Source: PALSA-610 sp038213435 (GTDB lineage Bacteria; Actinomycetota; Acidimicrobiia; IMCC26256; PALSA-610). Taken from it: a stretch of DNA of 64,000 nucleotides. The position numbers and the translations under genes are program-made. Below the pieces are notes generated by a model. That model did not search any database. It worked only from the letters and a program-made list of their open reading frames with translations, and had not been told where the DNA came from. The stretch lies in assembly GCA_038213435.1 (NCBI GenBank), contig JBBQTI010000010.1, forward strand, positions 1-64,000, read 5' to 3'. This document shows positions 8,248 to 16,616 of the stretch, piece by piece; the first letter of the stretch is position 1, and every line of letters begins with the position of its first letter.

Positions 8248-9044
8248 ACCATCTTCTCCGTTCTTCGGCACCGATCAGCGACTCCGGATGGAGCGAGCTC
8301 GACCGTGAGGTTCAGCAACGGCTGCTGCCCGGGTTGGCGGCGCGCCGGCTCGTCGACTTCTCCGGGCCGCACGGCTGGGAACACTCGGCCGTCGATCTCG
8401 GTCGCGTGGCCAACATCGAGGCTCCGGGCAAGGGACTGCGCGCCGGGCTGCGGCGCATGCTTGCGCTGGTCGAGCTCCGCGCCGACTTCGTCGTTTCCCG
8501 ATCGGAGCTGCGTGATCTCGACCGGGGTGCCGTCGATCTCGACCTCGGGGCGGTCGATGCGGCCGCGCGCCAGATCGCGCAGGCCGAGAACATCGCCGTC
8601 TTCCACGGTTGGGCGAGTGCCGGGATCGTCGGGATATCCGACGCCGCGGGGATCCCGCCGATCGCGCCCGGAAAGAAGTTCGCCGACTACCCGAAGTACG
8701 TCGCCAAAGCGGTCGAGACGCTGCTCTCGGCCGGTGTGAGCGGGCCCTACGGTCTGGCGCTCGGGCCGGACGGCTACACCGGCGTCGTCGAGACCACCGA
8801 GAACGGCGGGCTGATCGTGTTCGACCACCTCCGCGAGATCCTGGGCGGTCCGATCGTCTGGGCACCCGGCGTGCGCGGTGCGATCGTGGTGAGCCTGCGC
8901 GGCGGCGACTTCCTGTTCGAGTCCGGGCAGGATCTCTCCCTCGGCTACGACCATCACGACGCGACGAGTGTCCACTTGTACGTGGAGGAGAGCTTCACTT
9001 TTCGGGTCGCGACGCCGGAAGCCGCGGTGGCCCTGAAGCCTTGA
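8244..9044 (+). CDS. Family 1 encapsulin shell protein
   Basis: 266 residues, HK97-fold capsid-like protein that self-assembles into an icosahedral nanocompartment. Family landmarks: the N-terminal LLRSSAPISDSGWSELDREV helix that docks cargo peptides, LAARRLVDFSGPHGW, IPPIAPGKKFADYPKYVAKA, LSAGVSGPYGLALGP, and the C-terminal GQDLSLGYDHHDATSVHLYV and EESFTFRV. The length is typical. ATGA overlap with the ferritin cargo gene defines a two-gene operon, and the cargo carries a matching loading peptide, so the product is expected to be an iron-storing compartment. No second cargo gene is seen nearby. Confidence 0.95.
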   Translation: MNHLLRSSAPISDSGWSELDREVQQRLLPGLAARRLVDFSGPHGWEHSAVDLGRVANIEAPGKGLRAGLRRMLALVELRADFVVSRSELRDLDRGAVDLDLGAVDAAARQIAQAENIAVFHGWASAGIVGISDAAGIPPIAPGKKFADYPKYVAKAVETLLSAGVSGPYGLALGPDGYTGVVETTENGGLIVFDHLREILGGPIVWAPGVRGAIVVSLRGGDFLFESGQDLSLGYDHHDATSVHLYVEESFTFRVATPEAAVALKP

Positions 9045-9054
9045 AGGCGCCTCG

Positions 9055-9270
9055 TCAGGCCTTCTCGGTGTCCCAGACGAGCACTGCGGGCAGGCCGGCA
9101 TAGGCGCAGCACGGACACGACAAGGTGCCCGCCGGACCGGAGAACGCGTGCAAGCTCGCCAACCGCCCGGCCGGGGTCGGCGACGTGGGCGAGAGCGAGC
9201 CCGCACACGACGAGATCGAACCGTCCGGCCGGCCACCCGGCGATGTCGACCAGATCTCCCGTCGATGGCG
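9055..9270 (-). pseudogene. Remnant of a SAM-dependent methyltransferase
   Basis: One frame reads GDLVDIAGWP, FDLVVCGLALAHV and ELARVLRSGGHLVVS, the typical post-motif I to motif III run of a class I methyltransferase. Directly after this, a different frame reads CCAYAGLPAVLVWDTEKA followed by TGA, like the C-terminal strand of the same family. The N-terminal SAM-binding Gly-rich motif and the segment between the two pieces are missing, so this is a decayed gene with an internal deletion or frameshift. It lies between the encapsulin and ammonia-lyase genes. Confidence 0.5.
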
Positions 9271-9337
9271 CGCTCGATCATCTCACCTCGCGAGCGTATT
9301 CGTGCGGCGCGCGTTCGTTGTTCGGCGAGTAATCGGC

Positions 9338-10447
9338 TCAAGGCTCGTGGCCCACGATGCGCAGGTACGCGAGTGGATCGGTCGCGCCTTCGGTGCAGAG
9401 GACGAGGATCCGCCGGCCGTGGAGGCCGGAAGCACCGGCAACCACTGCGGCACTCAGGCCGGCGAGCGCGGCGGCGCCGGTCTCGCCCGCGACGACGCCG
9501 ATCGTCGCGAGGGCGCGCATTGCCTGCTCGGCCGCGATGTCGTCGACCGCGACGAACACGTCGACCCCAGCCGAAACCGCGGGCCAGGCGATGATCGAGA
9601 CCATGCCGCAGTTCAAGCCGGCCATGATCGAATCGTGCGGTCCCGGCACCGCGACCGGATGTCCGGCGGCAGCCGAGTGCAGCCCGCACGCGGCCGATAG
9701 CGGCTCGACCACGACGACCGTGGCTCGCGACGCGAAGTGATGCACCGTCGCGGCGGCGAGCGCGCCGACGCCCATCGGTACGACGACGACCTCGGGCGGT
9801 GCGGCCGCGAGCTGCTCGTCGGTCTCCGCGAAGATCGTCGCGTAGCCCTCGATCACGGTGCGTGGAACCTCGGTGTAACCCTCCCACGAGGTGTCCGACA
9901 CGACGAGCACGTCGTCGGCCTCCCGCGCCGCGGAGGCGCGCACTGCGTCGTCGTATGTCCCGTCGACGACGGTGACCGATGCGCCTTCGCCCGCGATCGC
10001 ATCGATGCGCGCCGAGGCGGTCCCGGCCGGAACGAGAATGCGCGACTCGTAACCGAGGAGTCGGGCCATGTGCGCGACCGCGCGTCCGTGGTTCCCGTCG
10101 GTCGCCGCGACCAGCGTGAGCGGTCCGAGCGGTGCCAGCGCGCGCCGCAGATCGTCGATGTCGAGCCATCGGGGCTCGTGGCCGAGGCGGCCGATCAGCA
10201 GCCGATACACCGCCCACGACGCGCCGAGAATCTTGAAGGAGGGCAGCCCGAGCCGATGCGACTCGTCCTTCACGGACAACGCCGCCACGTCGAGCTCGGC
10301 GGCGAGGCCGGGTGCGTCGACGACGCGGGTCGGTGCATATCCCGGAAAGCGCCGGTGGAACTGCGCGGACTGTGGGTCGGGGCGTGCCGCGCTCCCGTCG
10401 TGCCGGCGGCCGGGATTGACGAGGAGCTCTGGGGCAGCTGGTCGCAT
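9338..10447 (-). CDS. Diaminopropionate ammonia-lyase-like PLP enzyme
   Basis: 369 residues of the tryptophan-synthase-beta fold (type II PLP enzyme). KDESHRLGLPSFKILGASWA contains the PLP-binding Lys (SFK), ATDGNHGRAVAHMARLLG is the phosphate/substrate loop, and VPMGVGALAAATVHHF is the C-terminal cofactor loop. The SFKILGASWA and ATDGNHG wording is that of the diaminopropionate ammonia-lyase group (EC 4.3.1.15), which converts 2,3-diaminopropionate to pyruvate and ammonia; a threonine/serine dehydratase-like activity is the alternative. The ATG at 10447 is the only good start. It is transcribed away from the adenosine deaminase gene across a 195-base promoter region in which I see no clear operator. 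Confidence 0.8.
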   Translation of the reverse strand: MRPAAPELLVNPGRRHDGSAARPDPQSAQFHRRFPGYAPTRVVDAPGLAAELDVAALSVKDESHRLGLPSFKILGASWAVYRLLIGRLGHEPRWLDIDDLRRALAPLGPLTLVAATDGNHGRAVAHMARLLGYESRILVPAGTASARIDAIAGEGASVTVVDGTYDDAVRASAAREADDVLVVSDTSWEGYTEVPRTVIEGYATIFAETDEQLAAAPPEVVVVPMGVGALAAATVHHFASRATVVVVEPLSAACGLHSAAAGHPVAVPGPHDSIMAGLNCGMVSIIAWPAVSAGVDVFVAVDDIAAEQAMRALATIGVVAGETGAAALAGLSAAVVAGASGLHGRRILVLCTEGATDPLAYLRIVGHEP

Positions 10448-10642
10448 CGGGGTCGAGCTTGGGGCCGATTTTCACGCGAATGCAACGGATCTCGCGTTGA
10501 CGTTTTGTTGAAGCGCAGAGGACGCTAGCTGTAACGGTGTCGTTCATCCCCCACGCTCCGCGTGACCCTACGCTCGAGATGTTGAGTACGCGCCGCGTCC
10601 TCGCCATGTCGTCGTGGTCGTCCCCCGTGTGAGGAGTCCCAG

Positions 10643-11668
10643 ATGGAGTACGCCGAATACCTGCGCCAGCTGCCGAAGGTCGAACTGCACTGTCACGTCG
10701 AAGGGACCCTGCGACCCCAAACGGTCGCCGACCTCGCGCGCAAGCACGACATCGCACTGCCGACGACGGACGTCGCCCGCATCTACGACTACGAGACGAT
10801 CTACGAGTTCTTGGAGATCTTCAGGCTCGTCAACTCGACGGTGATCGAGGCGGGCGACTTTGCGCGTGTCGCGTACGAGTCGCTCGAGGACGGCGTGAAG
10901 CTGGGCAACCTGAAGTACCGCGAGATGTTCTTCAACCCGACCTTGCACACGACGCGCGGCGTCGCGATGTCGACGATCATCGACGGGCTGATCGATGGCT
11001 GTCGCGCCGCGGAGAACGACTTCGGTGTGCGCTGTCGGTTGATCGCGGACATCTACCGCCAGGATCCCCCCGAGATGGCGCTGCAGATGACGCAGGAGGT
11101 GCTCGCGAACCGGCGCGACGAGGTGATCGGCTTGGGCATGGATGCGGCCGAGGCGCCGGATCCGCCGGAGCGGTTCTTCGAGAGCTATCGCCTCGCGGGC
11201 GAGTCGGGGTTGCACCTGACGAGTCATTCCGCGGAGGACGGTCCGCCCGCGAACATCTCGACCTGCCTCGACCTGCTCGGCTGCGAGCGGATCGACCACG
11301 GCTATCACATTCTCGAAGACGCGGCCGTTGTCGCGCGCTGTCGCGAGGACGGGATCCATTTCACCTGTTGTCCCACCTCGACCGCCGTCGTCTACGGATG
11401 GCCCGATCTGACGACCCACCCCATCAACGGAATGATGAAGGCCGGTCTGCTCGTCCACCTGAACTCCGACGATCCGACGATGTTCCGCACCGACATCGGC
11501 AAGGAATACGTCGACTTCGTCGGCCAGAACGAGTATCCACCCGACACCGCGAAGCAACTCGTGCGCAACGGCGTCGACGCGTCGTGGCTCGACGACACGG
11601 AGAAAGCCGCGTTGCACCGCGCGTTCGACGACGAGATCGCCGCGCTCGACAAGGAGCTCGCCCGGTGA
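10643..11668 (+). CDS. Adenosine deaminase-like metallo-aminohydrolase
   Basis: 341 residues, TIM-barrel amidohydrolase of the adenosine/AMP deaminase family. Metal and catalytic motifs in order: ELHCHVEGTL (His-x-His), GLGMDAAEAP, LTSHSAEDGPP (canonical HAGE replaced by HSAE, keeping the His and the proton-donor Glu), ERIDHGYHI (His) and LNSDDPTMF (metal and catalytic Asp pair). A GAGGAG ribosome site lies upstream of the ATG. It removes the 6-amino group of adenosine, or possibly adenine or a modified nucleoside; the changed HAGE motif makes me cautious about the exact substrate. It stands alone as a transcription unit. Confidence 0.8.
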   Translation: MEYAEYLRQLPKVELHCHVEGTLRPQTVADLARKHDIALPTTDVARIYDYETIYEFLEIFRLVNSTVIEAGDFARVAYESLEDGVKLGNLKYREMFFNPTLHTTRGVAMSTIIDGLIDGCRAAENDFGVRCRLIADIYRQDPPEMALQMTQEVLANRRDEVIGLGMDAAEAPDPPERFFESYRLAGESGLHLTSHSAEDGPPANISTCLDLLGCERIDHGYHILEDAAVVARCREDGIHFTCCPTSTAVVYGWPDLTTHPINGMMKAGLLVHLNSDDPTMFRTDIGKEYVDFVGQNEYPPDTAKQLVRNGVDASWLDDTEKAALHRAFDDEIAALDKELAR

Positions 11669-11721
11669 CTCGAGCGGTGACGCGGATGCTGTCGAACACC
11701 GATCCCGCGCTTCGGCGCCTC

Positions 11722-13212
11722 TTACTTCGAGAACGTATAGGTCACGATCGTCTGCGGGGCGATGTGCGCGACCCAGGCGCCCGTATCGGTTCGGGCGGGC
11801 GCCGTCGTCGGCGAGAGCTGCATGTCGGCCGAGGTGGCAACCGCGTCAGCGGCGGTGGACGTCGGTGAGGGCAAGGCAATACCGAACGTCGCCTGGGAGC
11901 GACCCTCGTTCCACGCGACGACGGTCCAGCCGGTGGGTTGCTCGAACGCCATGACGAATGCACCGTTGGGCGCGCCGCGCGCGTCGTGACGGATCGCGCC
12001 CGGACGCACGTAGCGGCTGAACTGGCCGAGCACGTAGAAGCGCTTCGTCGGGAAGATGTTCGTGATGCCATCGGTGGCGGACTTCTCGTCGTAGTACAAG
12101 AGTCCGTCGTTGAATCCGTTCGTGTTGACGCGTGTCGCGCACCGCGGATCGGCGCGGGGGTCGCAGCCGAGGACCGGCGACAACGCGGTCCACCAGTACC
12201 AGGCGCTGTCGTTGGCGATGGTGAGATCGTCATAGACCTGGTCGGCGAGCCACAAGCCTTGTTTGATCGTGGGATCGTATTGCGCGCCGAAGCTCGTCGC
12301 GACGCCGCCCGATCCCTTATAACAGCAGATCTCGGTCATCCACGTCGGCTTCGCGAACCGTCGCGCGACGGGAGGGAGGAGCCGGCGCAGTGCGTCGTTG
12401 GGGAAGTCGTAGGTGTGATGTGCGATCGCCGCGAGATATCGGGTGGTACCGGACACGGCGAGCCACCGCGGTGCCTCGTCGGCGAGGATCGCGTCGGCCG
12501 TCGTCTCATCGGCAATCACGCTCGCGTTCGGTGCTTCCCGTGCGAGCGCCTTACCGAGCGCTTGGACGACCAGCGCTCGCTGCGCGACCGGAACCTGCAT
12601 GCCCTCTTGCCCGCAGTCGCCGAAGTTGTTGTCGGGCTCGTTCATCGGACTGATGTACTGCAGCCTGATGTGCTCGTGCTCGTCGAGCCGTTTGACGATG
12701 GTGGCGAGGTACTGCGCGTACGCGGCTTCGCTCCCCGGCTTGAGGCTGCCGCCGCACGACTTTCCGTTGGTCGTGAACTGTGGTGGAGCGCTGTTGACGA
12801 ATCCCGTGAGGATCGGCACGTGCGCGTCGTTCGCGGCCCGCACGAACGTCAGACCGGCGGTGTCGGCCGGCACCTGTCTGGGTGCGCGAGCCGGCGTTTT
12901 CACACCGACACCGCCGCCGCCGATGTTGTAGCGGTAACCCGACAGCGCGATGCCGTGTGGGGAGAACAGCATGTCGGCGACGCGCTTCTGCACGCTCAGC
13001 GGGAAGCGCACGAGATCGTTCGGCCACCACGCGCCCGACGCGCCGAACCCGTCGATCGTCTGCGCGGGTGCGGCAACGACCCGCACAACGGTGAGGTTCG
13101 CCGGCGTCGCGATCGTGGTAGTCGTCGCCGGCACGGGCGGCGCGGAATGTCTCGACGCGGAACACGACACGACGAGCGCCGACACGGTGATCATCGAAAC
13201 GGCTCGCAACAT
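11722..13212 (-). CDS. GH30-family glycoside hydrolase lipoprotein
   Basis: 496 residues from the ATG at 13212 (TAGGCT lies 8 bases upstream). The N-terminus MLRAVSMITVSALVVSC is a lipoprotein signal with the lipobox Cys at 17. After a Thr/Pro linker comes IDGFGASGAWW, the opening of GH30 barrels, then GYRYNIGGGGVG, SPMNEPDNNFG (acid/base Glu) and TEICCYKG (nucleophile Glu), with the beta-sandwich domain at the C-terminus. GH30 includes glucosylceramidases, beta-1,6-galactanases and xylanases; the substrate is not decidable here. Expected to act on the cell surface. It points away from the ice-binding gene across a 348-base region. Confidence 0.85.
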   Translation of the reverse strand: MLRAVSMITVSALVVSCSASRHSAPPVPATTTTIATPANLTVVRVVAAPAQTIDGFGASGAWWPNDLVRFPLSVQKRVADMLFSPHGIALSGYRYNIGGGGVGVKTPARAPRQVPADTAGLTFVRAANDAHVPILTGFVNSAPPQFTTNGKSCGGSLKPGSEAAYAQYLATIVKRLDEHEHIRLQYISPMNEPDNNFGDCGQEGMQVPVAQRALVVQALGKALAREAPNASVIADETTADAILADEAPRWLAVSGTTRYLAAIAHHTYDFPNDALRRLLPPVARRFAKPTWMTEICCYKGSGGVATSFGAQYDPTIKQGLWLADQVYDDLTIANDSAWYWWTALSPVLGCDPRADPRCATRVNTNGFNDGLLYYDEKSATDGITNIFPTKRFYVLGQFSRYVRPGAIRHDARGAPNGAFVMAFEQPTGWTVVAWNEGRSQATFGIALPSPTSTAADAVATSADMQLSPTTAPARTDTGAWVAHIAPQTIVTYTFSK

Positions 13213-13560
13213 TCTTCGCGAGCCTAGAGAGTCCCCGATACGACATCCCCGCCCAGCGTGGCGCCCAACCCGAGCTCCGCCGCGACGTCGGCCGATCCCT
13301 CCATGAATAGCCACATGTCGCAAATTCTGCCCAGTTCTGCCAGTCCGAGCAGATTTGCGGTGATCTCTCGGTCCGGGGCTGCCGATAGAAACATGGGTGC
13401 CGGTATCTCACCCTGTTGCTGGCCTTCCCGGATGACGTCCCGATCGTCGGGCGCCGGCTTGGGAGACCTGGTCAGCAGATCGTACGTACAAGGGCCAATC
13501 CCCCCTGCCGCGCGGTGCTGTTGTTGGCGATGCCTTGCTACGTACGAGACGAGCTCTCTC
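13213..13560. other. Divergent promoter region, GH30 / ice-binding gene
   Basis: 348 bases without a gene. It contains the GH30 promoter -10 candidate (AGCCTA at 13221-13226 on the plus strand) and the long imperfect inverted repeat 13480-13547 close to the ice-binding start. An in-frame extension of the ice-binding gene to 13258 would place its signal peptide about 100 residues in, so it is rejected. Confidence 0.5.
13480..13547. repeat. Inverted repeat, 14-bp arms, upstream of ice-binding gene
   Basis: Left arm TCGTACGTACAAGG (13480-13493) and right arm CCTTGCTACGTACGA (13533-13547) are complementary apart from one bulged base, with 39 bases between. The right arm ends 13 bases before the ATG, where a ribosome site would lie; no good Shine-Dalgarno sequence is visible. 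It may be an operator or an RNA stem controlling translation. Confidence 0.5.
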
Positions 13561-14634
13561 ATGACACATCGCGTTGCCCTTGCACGCCGGAGCGGAGTGG
13601 CAGTGATCGCGCTCGCTTTGGCGTCGGCGATCTTCCTCGTGTTCGCGCACACCGCCGGCGCGGCGATCGTGACGAACGTTCCGATGGGGAGCACCCTTGT
13701 GACCTATTCGGTGCTCGCGGGCCAGACGGTCACCAACGCGGGGAACAGCACGATGCCTCTGAATCTCGGCGTGTCGCCGGGGTCGGCGATCGTGGGCTTC
13801 GACCAACCCGGAGGCCCCGGGACGGTAGGACCTCCCGGAACGATCGACAACGCCGCGGCCGCGCAGGCGCAGCTCGAGCTGACCACCGCGTACGACAACG
13901 CCCACCTCCGGACGACGCTCACCGCGACCACCGGCAACAATCTCGTGGGCACCCTGCAGGGCGGCATTTACCACGCCAGCGCCAGGGGACCGCTCCTTAT
14001 CAACGGGACGCTGACGCTCGACGGGAACAACGACCCGAACACGGTCTTCATCTTCCAGACGGACTCGACGCTCACGACCGCGTCGAGCAGCGTCGTCAGC
14101 TTGATCAACGGCGCCCAGGAGTGCAACGTCTACTGGCAGATCCTGAGCTCCGCGAACCTGGGGAGCAGCTCGACGTTCGTCGGCAACATCCTCGCCCTGA
14201 CGACGATCACGATGCAGGACAGCGTGACGGTGCACGGCCGCGCCCTCGCCCGCAACGGTGAGGTGACGTTGATCAACGACCACTTCACCACGCCGACCTG
14301 CGCGACGAGTCTTCCGACGACGACGAGCACGCCGGGTGGTGCCGTCACGACGTCGACCGCCGCGGGCGGCGATGGCGTCACCACGTCGACCGCGCCCGGC
14401 GGGGGCGGGGGCGTCACCACGTCGACCCCTGCGGGTGGCGGTGGCGTGACGACGACATCCCTCGGCCTCACCGTCGGCATCGTCGGTCCGCCTCGGACCG
14501 GTGTCGCACCGTTGCCTTCCGGCGGCTTCTCTTGGCCGGCGGTGTTGTCCGCGGGCGTCGGGGCGACGGCGACCGCAGGTGCGCTCGCGCGACGCCGGCT
14601 GCACGCGCGCCGCGCGGCGCGTGCGGAGCAGTGA
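13561..14634 (+). CDS. Ice-binding-like DUF3494 surface protein
   Basis: 357 residues. Signal peptide 1-38 ends at HTAGAA. Residues ~45-250 are a DUF3494 beta-solenoid: YSVLAGQTVTNAG, LGVSPGSAIVGF, NAAAAQAQLELTTAYDNA, YWQILSSANLGSSSTFVGNI and SVTVHGRALARNG are family landmarks. Then follows a low-complexity linker of four Thr-Thr-Ser-Thr/Gly-rich repeats, LPSGG, a hydrophobic segment and an Arg-rich tail, which is the architecture of a sortase-anchored wall protein with a non-canonical sorting motif. DUF3494 proteins bind ice crystals or act as adhesins. The sortase gene 16 bases downstream supports wall anchoring. Confidence 0.85.
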   Translation: MTHRVALARRSGVAVIALALASAIFLVFAHTAGAAIVTNVPMGSTLVTYSVLAGQTVTNAGNSTMPLNLGVSPGSAIVGFDQPGGPGTVGPPGTIDNAAAAQAQLELTTAYDNAHLRTTLTATTGNNLVGTLQGGIYHASARGPLLINGTLTLDGNNDPNTVFIFQTDSTLTTASSSVVSLINGAQECNVYWQILSSANLGSSSTFVGNILALTTITMQDSVTVHGRALARNGEVTLINDHFTTPTCATSLPTTTSTPGGAVTTSTAAGGDGVTTSTAPGGGGGVTTSTPAGGGGVTTTSLGLTVGIVGPPRTGVAPLPSGGFSWPAVLSAGVGATATAGALARRRLHARRAARAEQ

Positions 14635-14650
14635 GCCGCCGTCGGCGTCA

Positions 14651-15391
14651 ATGAGACGGCACGCGCTGGGCGGGATCCTGCTCACGATCCTGCTGATCGC
14701 GACCACCGCGTCCGTGGCGGGTTGCGCACGTTCGGAGCGACAATCGACCGCGCCGGCCCCGGCGACCGTGGCGAGCTCTGATCCGCCCCCGCGCGCGGCA
14801 ACCGTTCGACGTCGGCCGGCGCCAGACCCGCCCGTTCCGGCCGCGCTCTTCTCCTCCGGCCTCGACGTGCGGGCCGGACCGGTGCCGGTGCCGTTGAAGC
14901 TGCAGATCCCGTCGCTGAACGTCGATGCGTCCGTGCTCGGCGTAGGCGTCACGCCGGGCGACGTGATGGACGCGCCGGAGGGCCCCGTCAACGACCGGGT
15001 TTGGCAGGAGGCCTTCTGGTACCGGGGCAGCGCGGTTCCCGGGGTGGTCAGCACGGCATTGATCGCTGGACACATCGACGGCCCTCGTGGGACCGACGCC
15101 GTGTTCGGTCACATCGACCGTCTGCGTTCCGGCGATGCGATCATCATTCACGACACGCGCAGCGGGCTCGACGTTCGGTTCGGCGTCACGGGCTCGACGA
15201 GCTTCTCGCTCGACGAGACGGCCGACAAGAGCGTCCTGACCCGGATCTACGGCGTCGGTCCGGTCGCGGGCACCACGCCCCAACGCTCGGCCGACGGCCT
15301 CGCCCACTTGACGCTCGTCACGTGTGCCGGGACCTTCAGGAACGGCACCCACGACCACCGGTTGGTGGTCTTCGCCACTCGCATCGCCTGA
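14651..15391 (+). CDS. Class E/F-like sortase
   Basis: 246 residues. The N-terminal hydrophobic segment (LGGILLTILLIATTASVAGC) could be a membrane anchor or a lipoprotein signal. A Pro-rich linker leads to the sortase barrel, starting PVPLKLQIPSLNVDASVLGV. The catalytic triad is visible: His in ALIAGHIDGP, Cys in TLVTCAG and Arg in HDHRLVVFATR. Sortases cut a sorting motif and attach the protein to the wall. As it is adjacent to one surface protein ending LPSGG, hydrophobic span, Arg tail, I infer a dedicated enzyme-substrate pair. The ATG at 14651 follows the upstream stop by 16 bases. Confidence 0.88.
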   Translation: MRRHALGGILLTILLIATTASVAGCARSERQSTAPAPATVASSDPPPRAATVRRRPAPDPPVPAALFSSGLDVRAGPVPVPLKLQIPSLNVDASVLGVGVTPGDVMDAPEGPVNDRVWQEAFWYRGSAVPGVVSTALIAGHIDGPRGTDAVFGHIDRLRSGDAIIIHDTRSGLDVRFGVTGSTSFSLDETADKSVLTRIYGVGPVAGTTPQRSADGLAHLTLVTCAGTFRNGTHDHRLVVFATRIA

Positions 15392-15408
15392 CACTCGGCG
15401 TACGGCGC

Positions 15409-15750
15409 TCAGCCGCTCTCGGCACCGTTCGCCTCGGGTCGAGTCTCCGCGACGACCCAGTCGCCATATGCCTCGAGTCCTCCGGTGATGTCGCAGGCGA
15501 CGATCTCGGGGATCTCGTACGGATGCCGAATTCGTATGTGCTCGGTCACGTCCATGACGCGCTCGGGCGTGGTCTTGCAAAGGAACAGCCACTCCTGCGC
15601 GTCGTTGATCGATCCTCGCCACCAGTAACGACTCGTGACCGGACCGATCGTCTGCGCGCACGCGATGAGATGCTCGGTCAACAGGTCCACGACGATCGCG
15701 TTGCCCTGCACGATGTCGTCGATCGCGAACTGCACTTGCACACTTCTCAC
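15409..15750 (-). CDS. cutA: CutA1-like divalent cation tolerance protein
   Basis: About 113 residues, the usual CutA1 size. The core motifs CAQTIGPVTSRYWWRGSIND, EWLFLCKTTPERV and RHPYEIPEIVACDI match the trimeric CutA1 fold (ferredoxin-like). The function is loosely tied to metal tolerance and remains unclear for the family. The start is a GTG, at 15750 or at 15741/15735 in the same frame; I took the first because it leaves a 14-base gap to the upstream membrane-protein gene, with which it probably forms an operon. Confidence 0.85.
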   Translation of the reverse strand: MRSVQVQFAIDDIVQGNAIVVDLLTEHLIACAQTIGPVTSRYWWRGSINDAQEWLFLCKTTPERVMDVTEHIRIRHPYEIPEIVACDITGGLEAYGDWVVAETRPEANGAESG

Positions 15751-15764
15751 CAAGGCGGCGTCAG

Positions 15765-16514
15765 CTAGCGCGCAACGCGCGCGAACACGAGATCTTCGGC
15801 GCGTGCCGTCCGGATCGACCACGAAACGGTAAGCACGACGGCACTGATGGTGATCGCGAGGCTGACGAGGCTTCTCACGGCAACGAATGTCGGCGTCGAC
15901 AGGAGCACGAGCAACGAGAACGTGGTCGCCGCGCTCAGGAGATGAACGCCGGCCCATAACAGCGTGAGGCCGCTGAACAGGCGGACCACGCCCGGACGGC
16001 ACGCGATCTCGGGCGCAAGCGGGCAGAAGTCGGATGCCATACGCGCGATCATCGGGCGACCGAACATCAGGGATCCGAAGAAGACGAGCGCGAGCGCGAG
16101 CGTCGTTGCGACCGGCTGCAAGAAGTACATGAACGTGCCGCTGAGAATGCCGACGATGGTGCGCACCGTCAGCCCGATGACCGCGAGCTGAAGCACGCCC
16201 GGAACCCCGTGGCCGCCGAGCAGCCGGCGCAACACCGCTCCGTACGACCACGTCAAGACGGCGAGCATCGCGGGAGTCGGTCCGAGCGTCACGAAGAACA
16301 CGTACAAGAGGATCGCGGGGATGATTGTCGCCTCGATCAGCGAGGGCAGCGAGCGACGCCCGACGACTTCGAGAACGCGCAGCTTCGACACCGACGAAGC
16401 TGCATGACGATCGCCGGACGGAGCGGCGACGAGCATCGGCCGATCAACCACTCCGTGAACGGGAATCTCGCCGCGAATTGGCCCGGGCGAATCGACGACG
16501 AGCGAACCGTCCAT
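15765..16514 (-). CDS. Six-span membrane protein (VC0807-like)
   Basis: 249 residues. A soluble N-terminal 55 residues precede about six hydrophobic segments (LIEATIIPAILLYVFFVTLG, MLAVLTWSYGAVLRRLLGG, VIGLTVRTIVGILSGTFMYF, TTLALALVFFGSLMFG, SGLTLLWAGVHLLSA, LVSLAITISAVVLTV). The wording resembles actinobacterial VC0807/intracellular-septation-like membrane proteins, whose role is not established. ATG at 16514. It is followed by cutA on the same strand. Confidence 0.6.
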   Translation of the reverse strand: MDGSLVVDSPGPIRGEIPVHGVVDRPMLVAAPSGDRHAASSVSKLRVLEVVGRRSLPSLIEATIIPAILLYVFFVTLGPTPAMLAVLTWSYGAVLRRLLGGHGVPGVLQLAVIGLTVRTIVGILSGTFMYFLQPVATTLALALVFFGSLMFGRPMIARMASDFCPLAPEIACRPGVVRLFSGLTLLWAGVHLLSAATTFSLLVLLSTPTFVAVRSLVSLAITISAVVLTVSWSIRTARAEDLVFARVAR

Positions 16515-16616
16515 GTCTGCACGACCGATCAGAGGCCCGGTCGGCGAACCATCTGCCCGGCGAAGAAGCCACCTTCATTGTATCCCCCGGGAACGCGATG
16601 CCTGACGGCCGGTGGA

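Noticed and set aside
8100..10757. 885-codon open frame on the minus strand
   Set aside because: It is antisense to encapsulin and partly out of frame with the ammonia-lyase gene, Arg-rich and without any domain; a GC-bias shadow.
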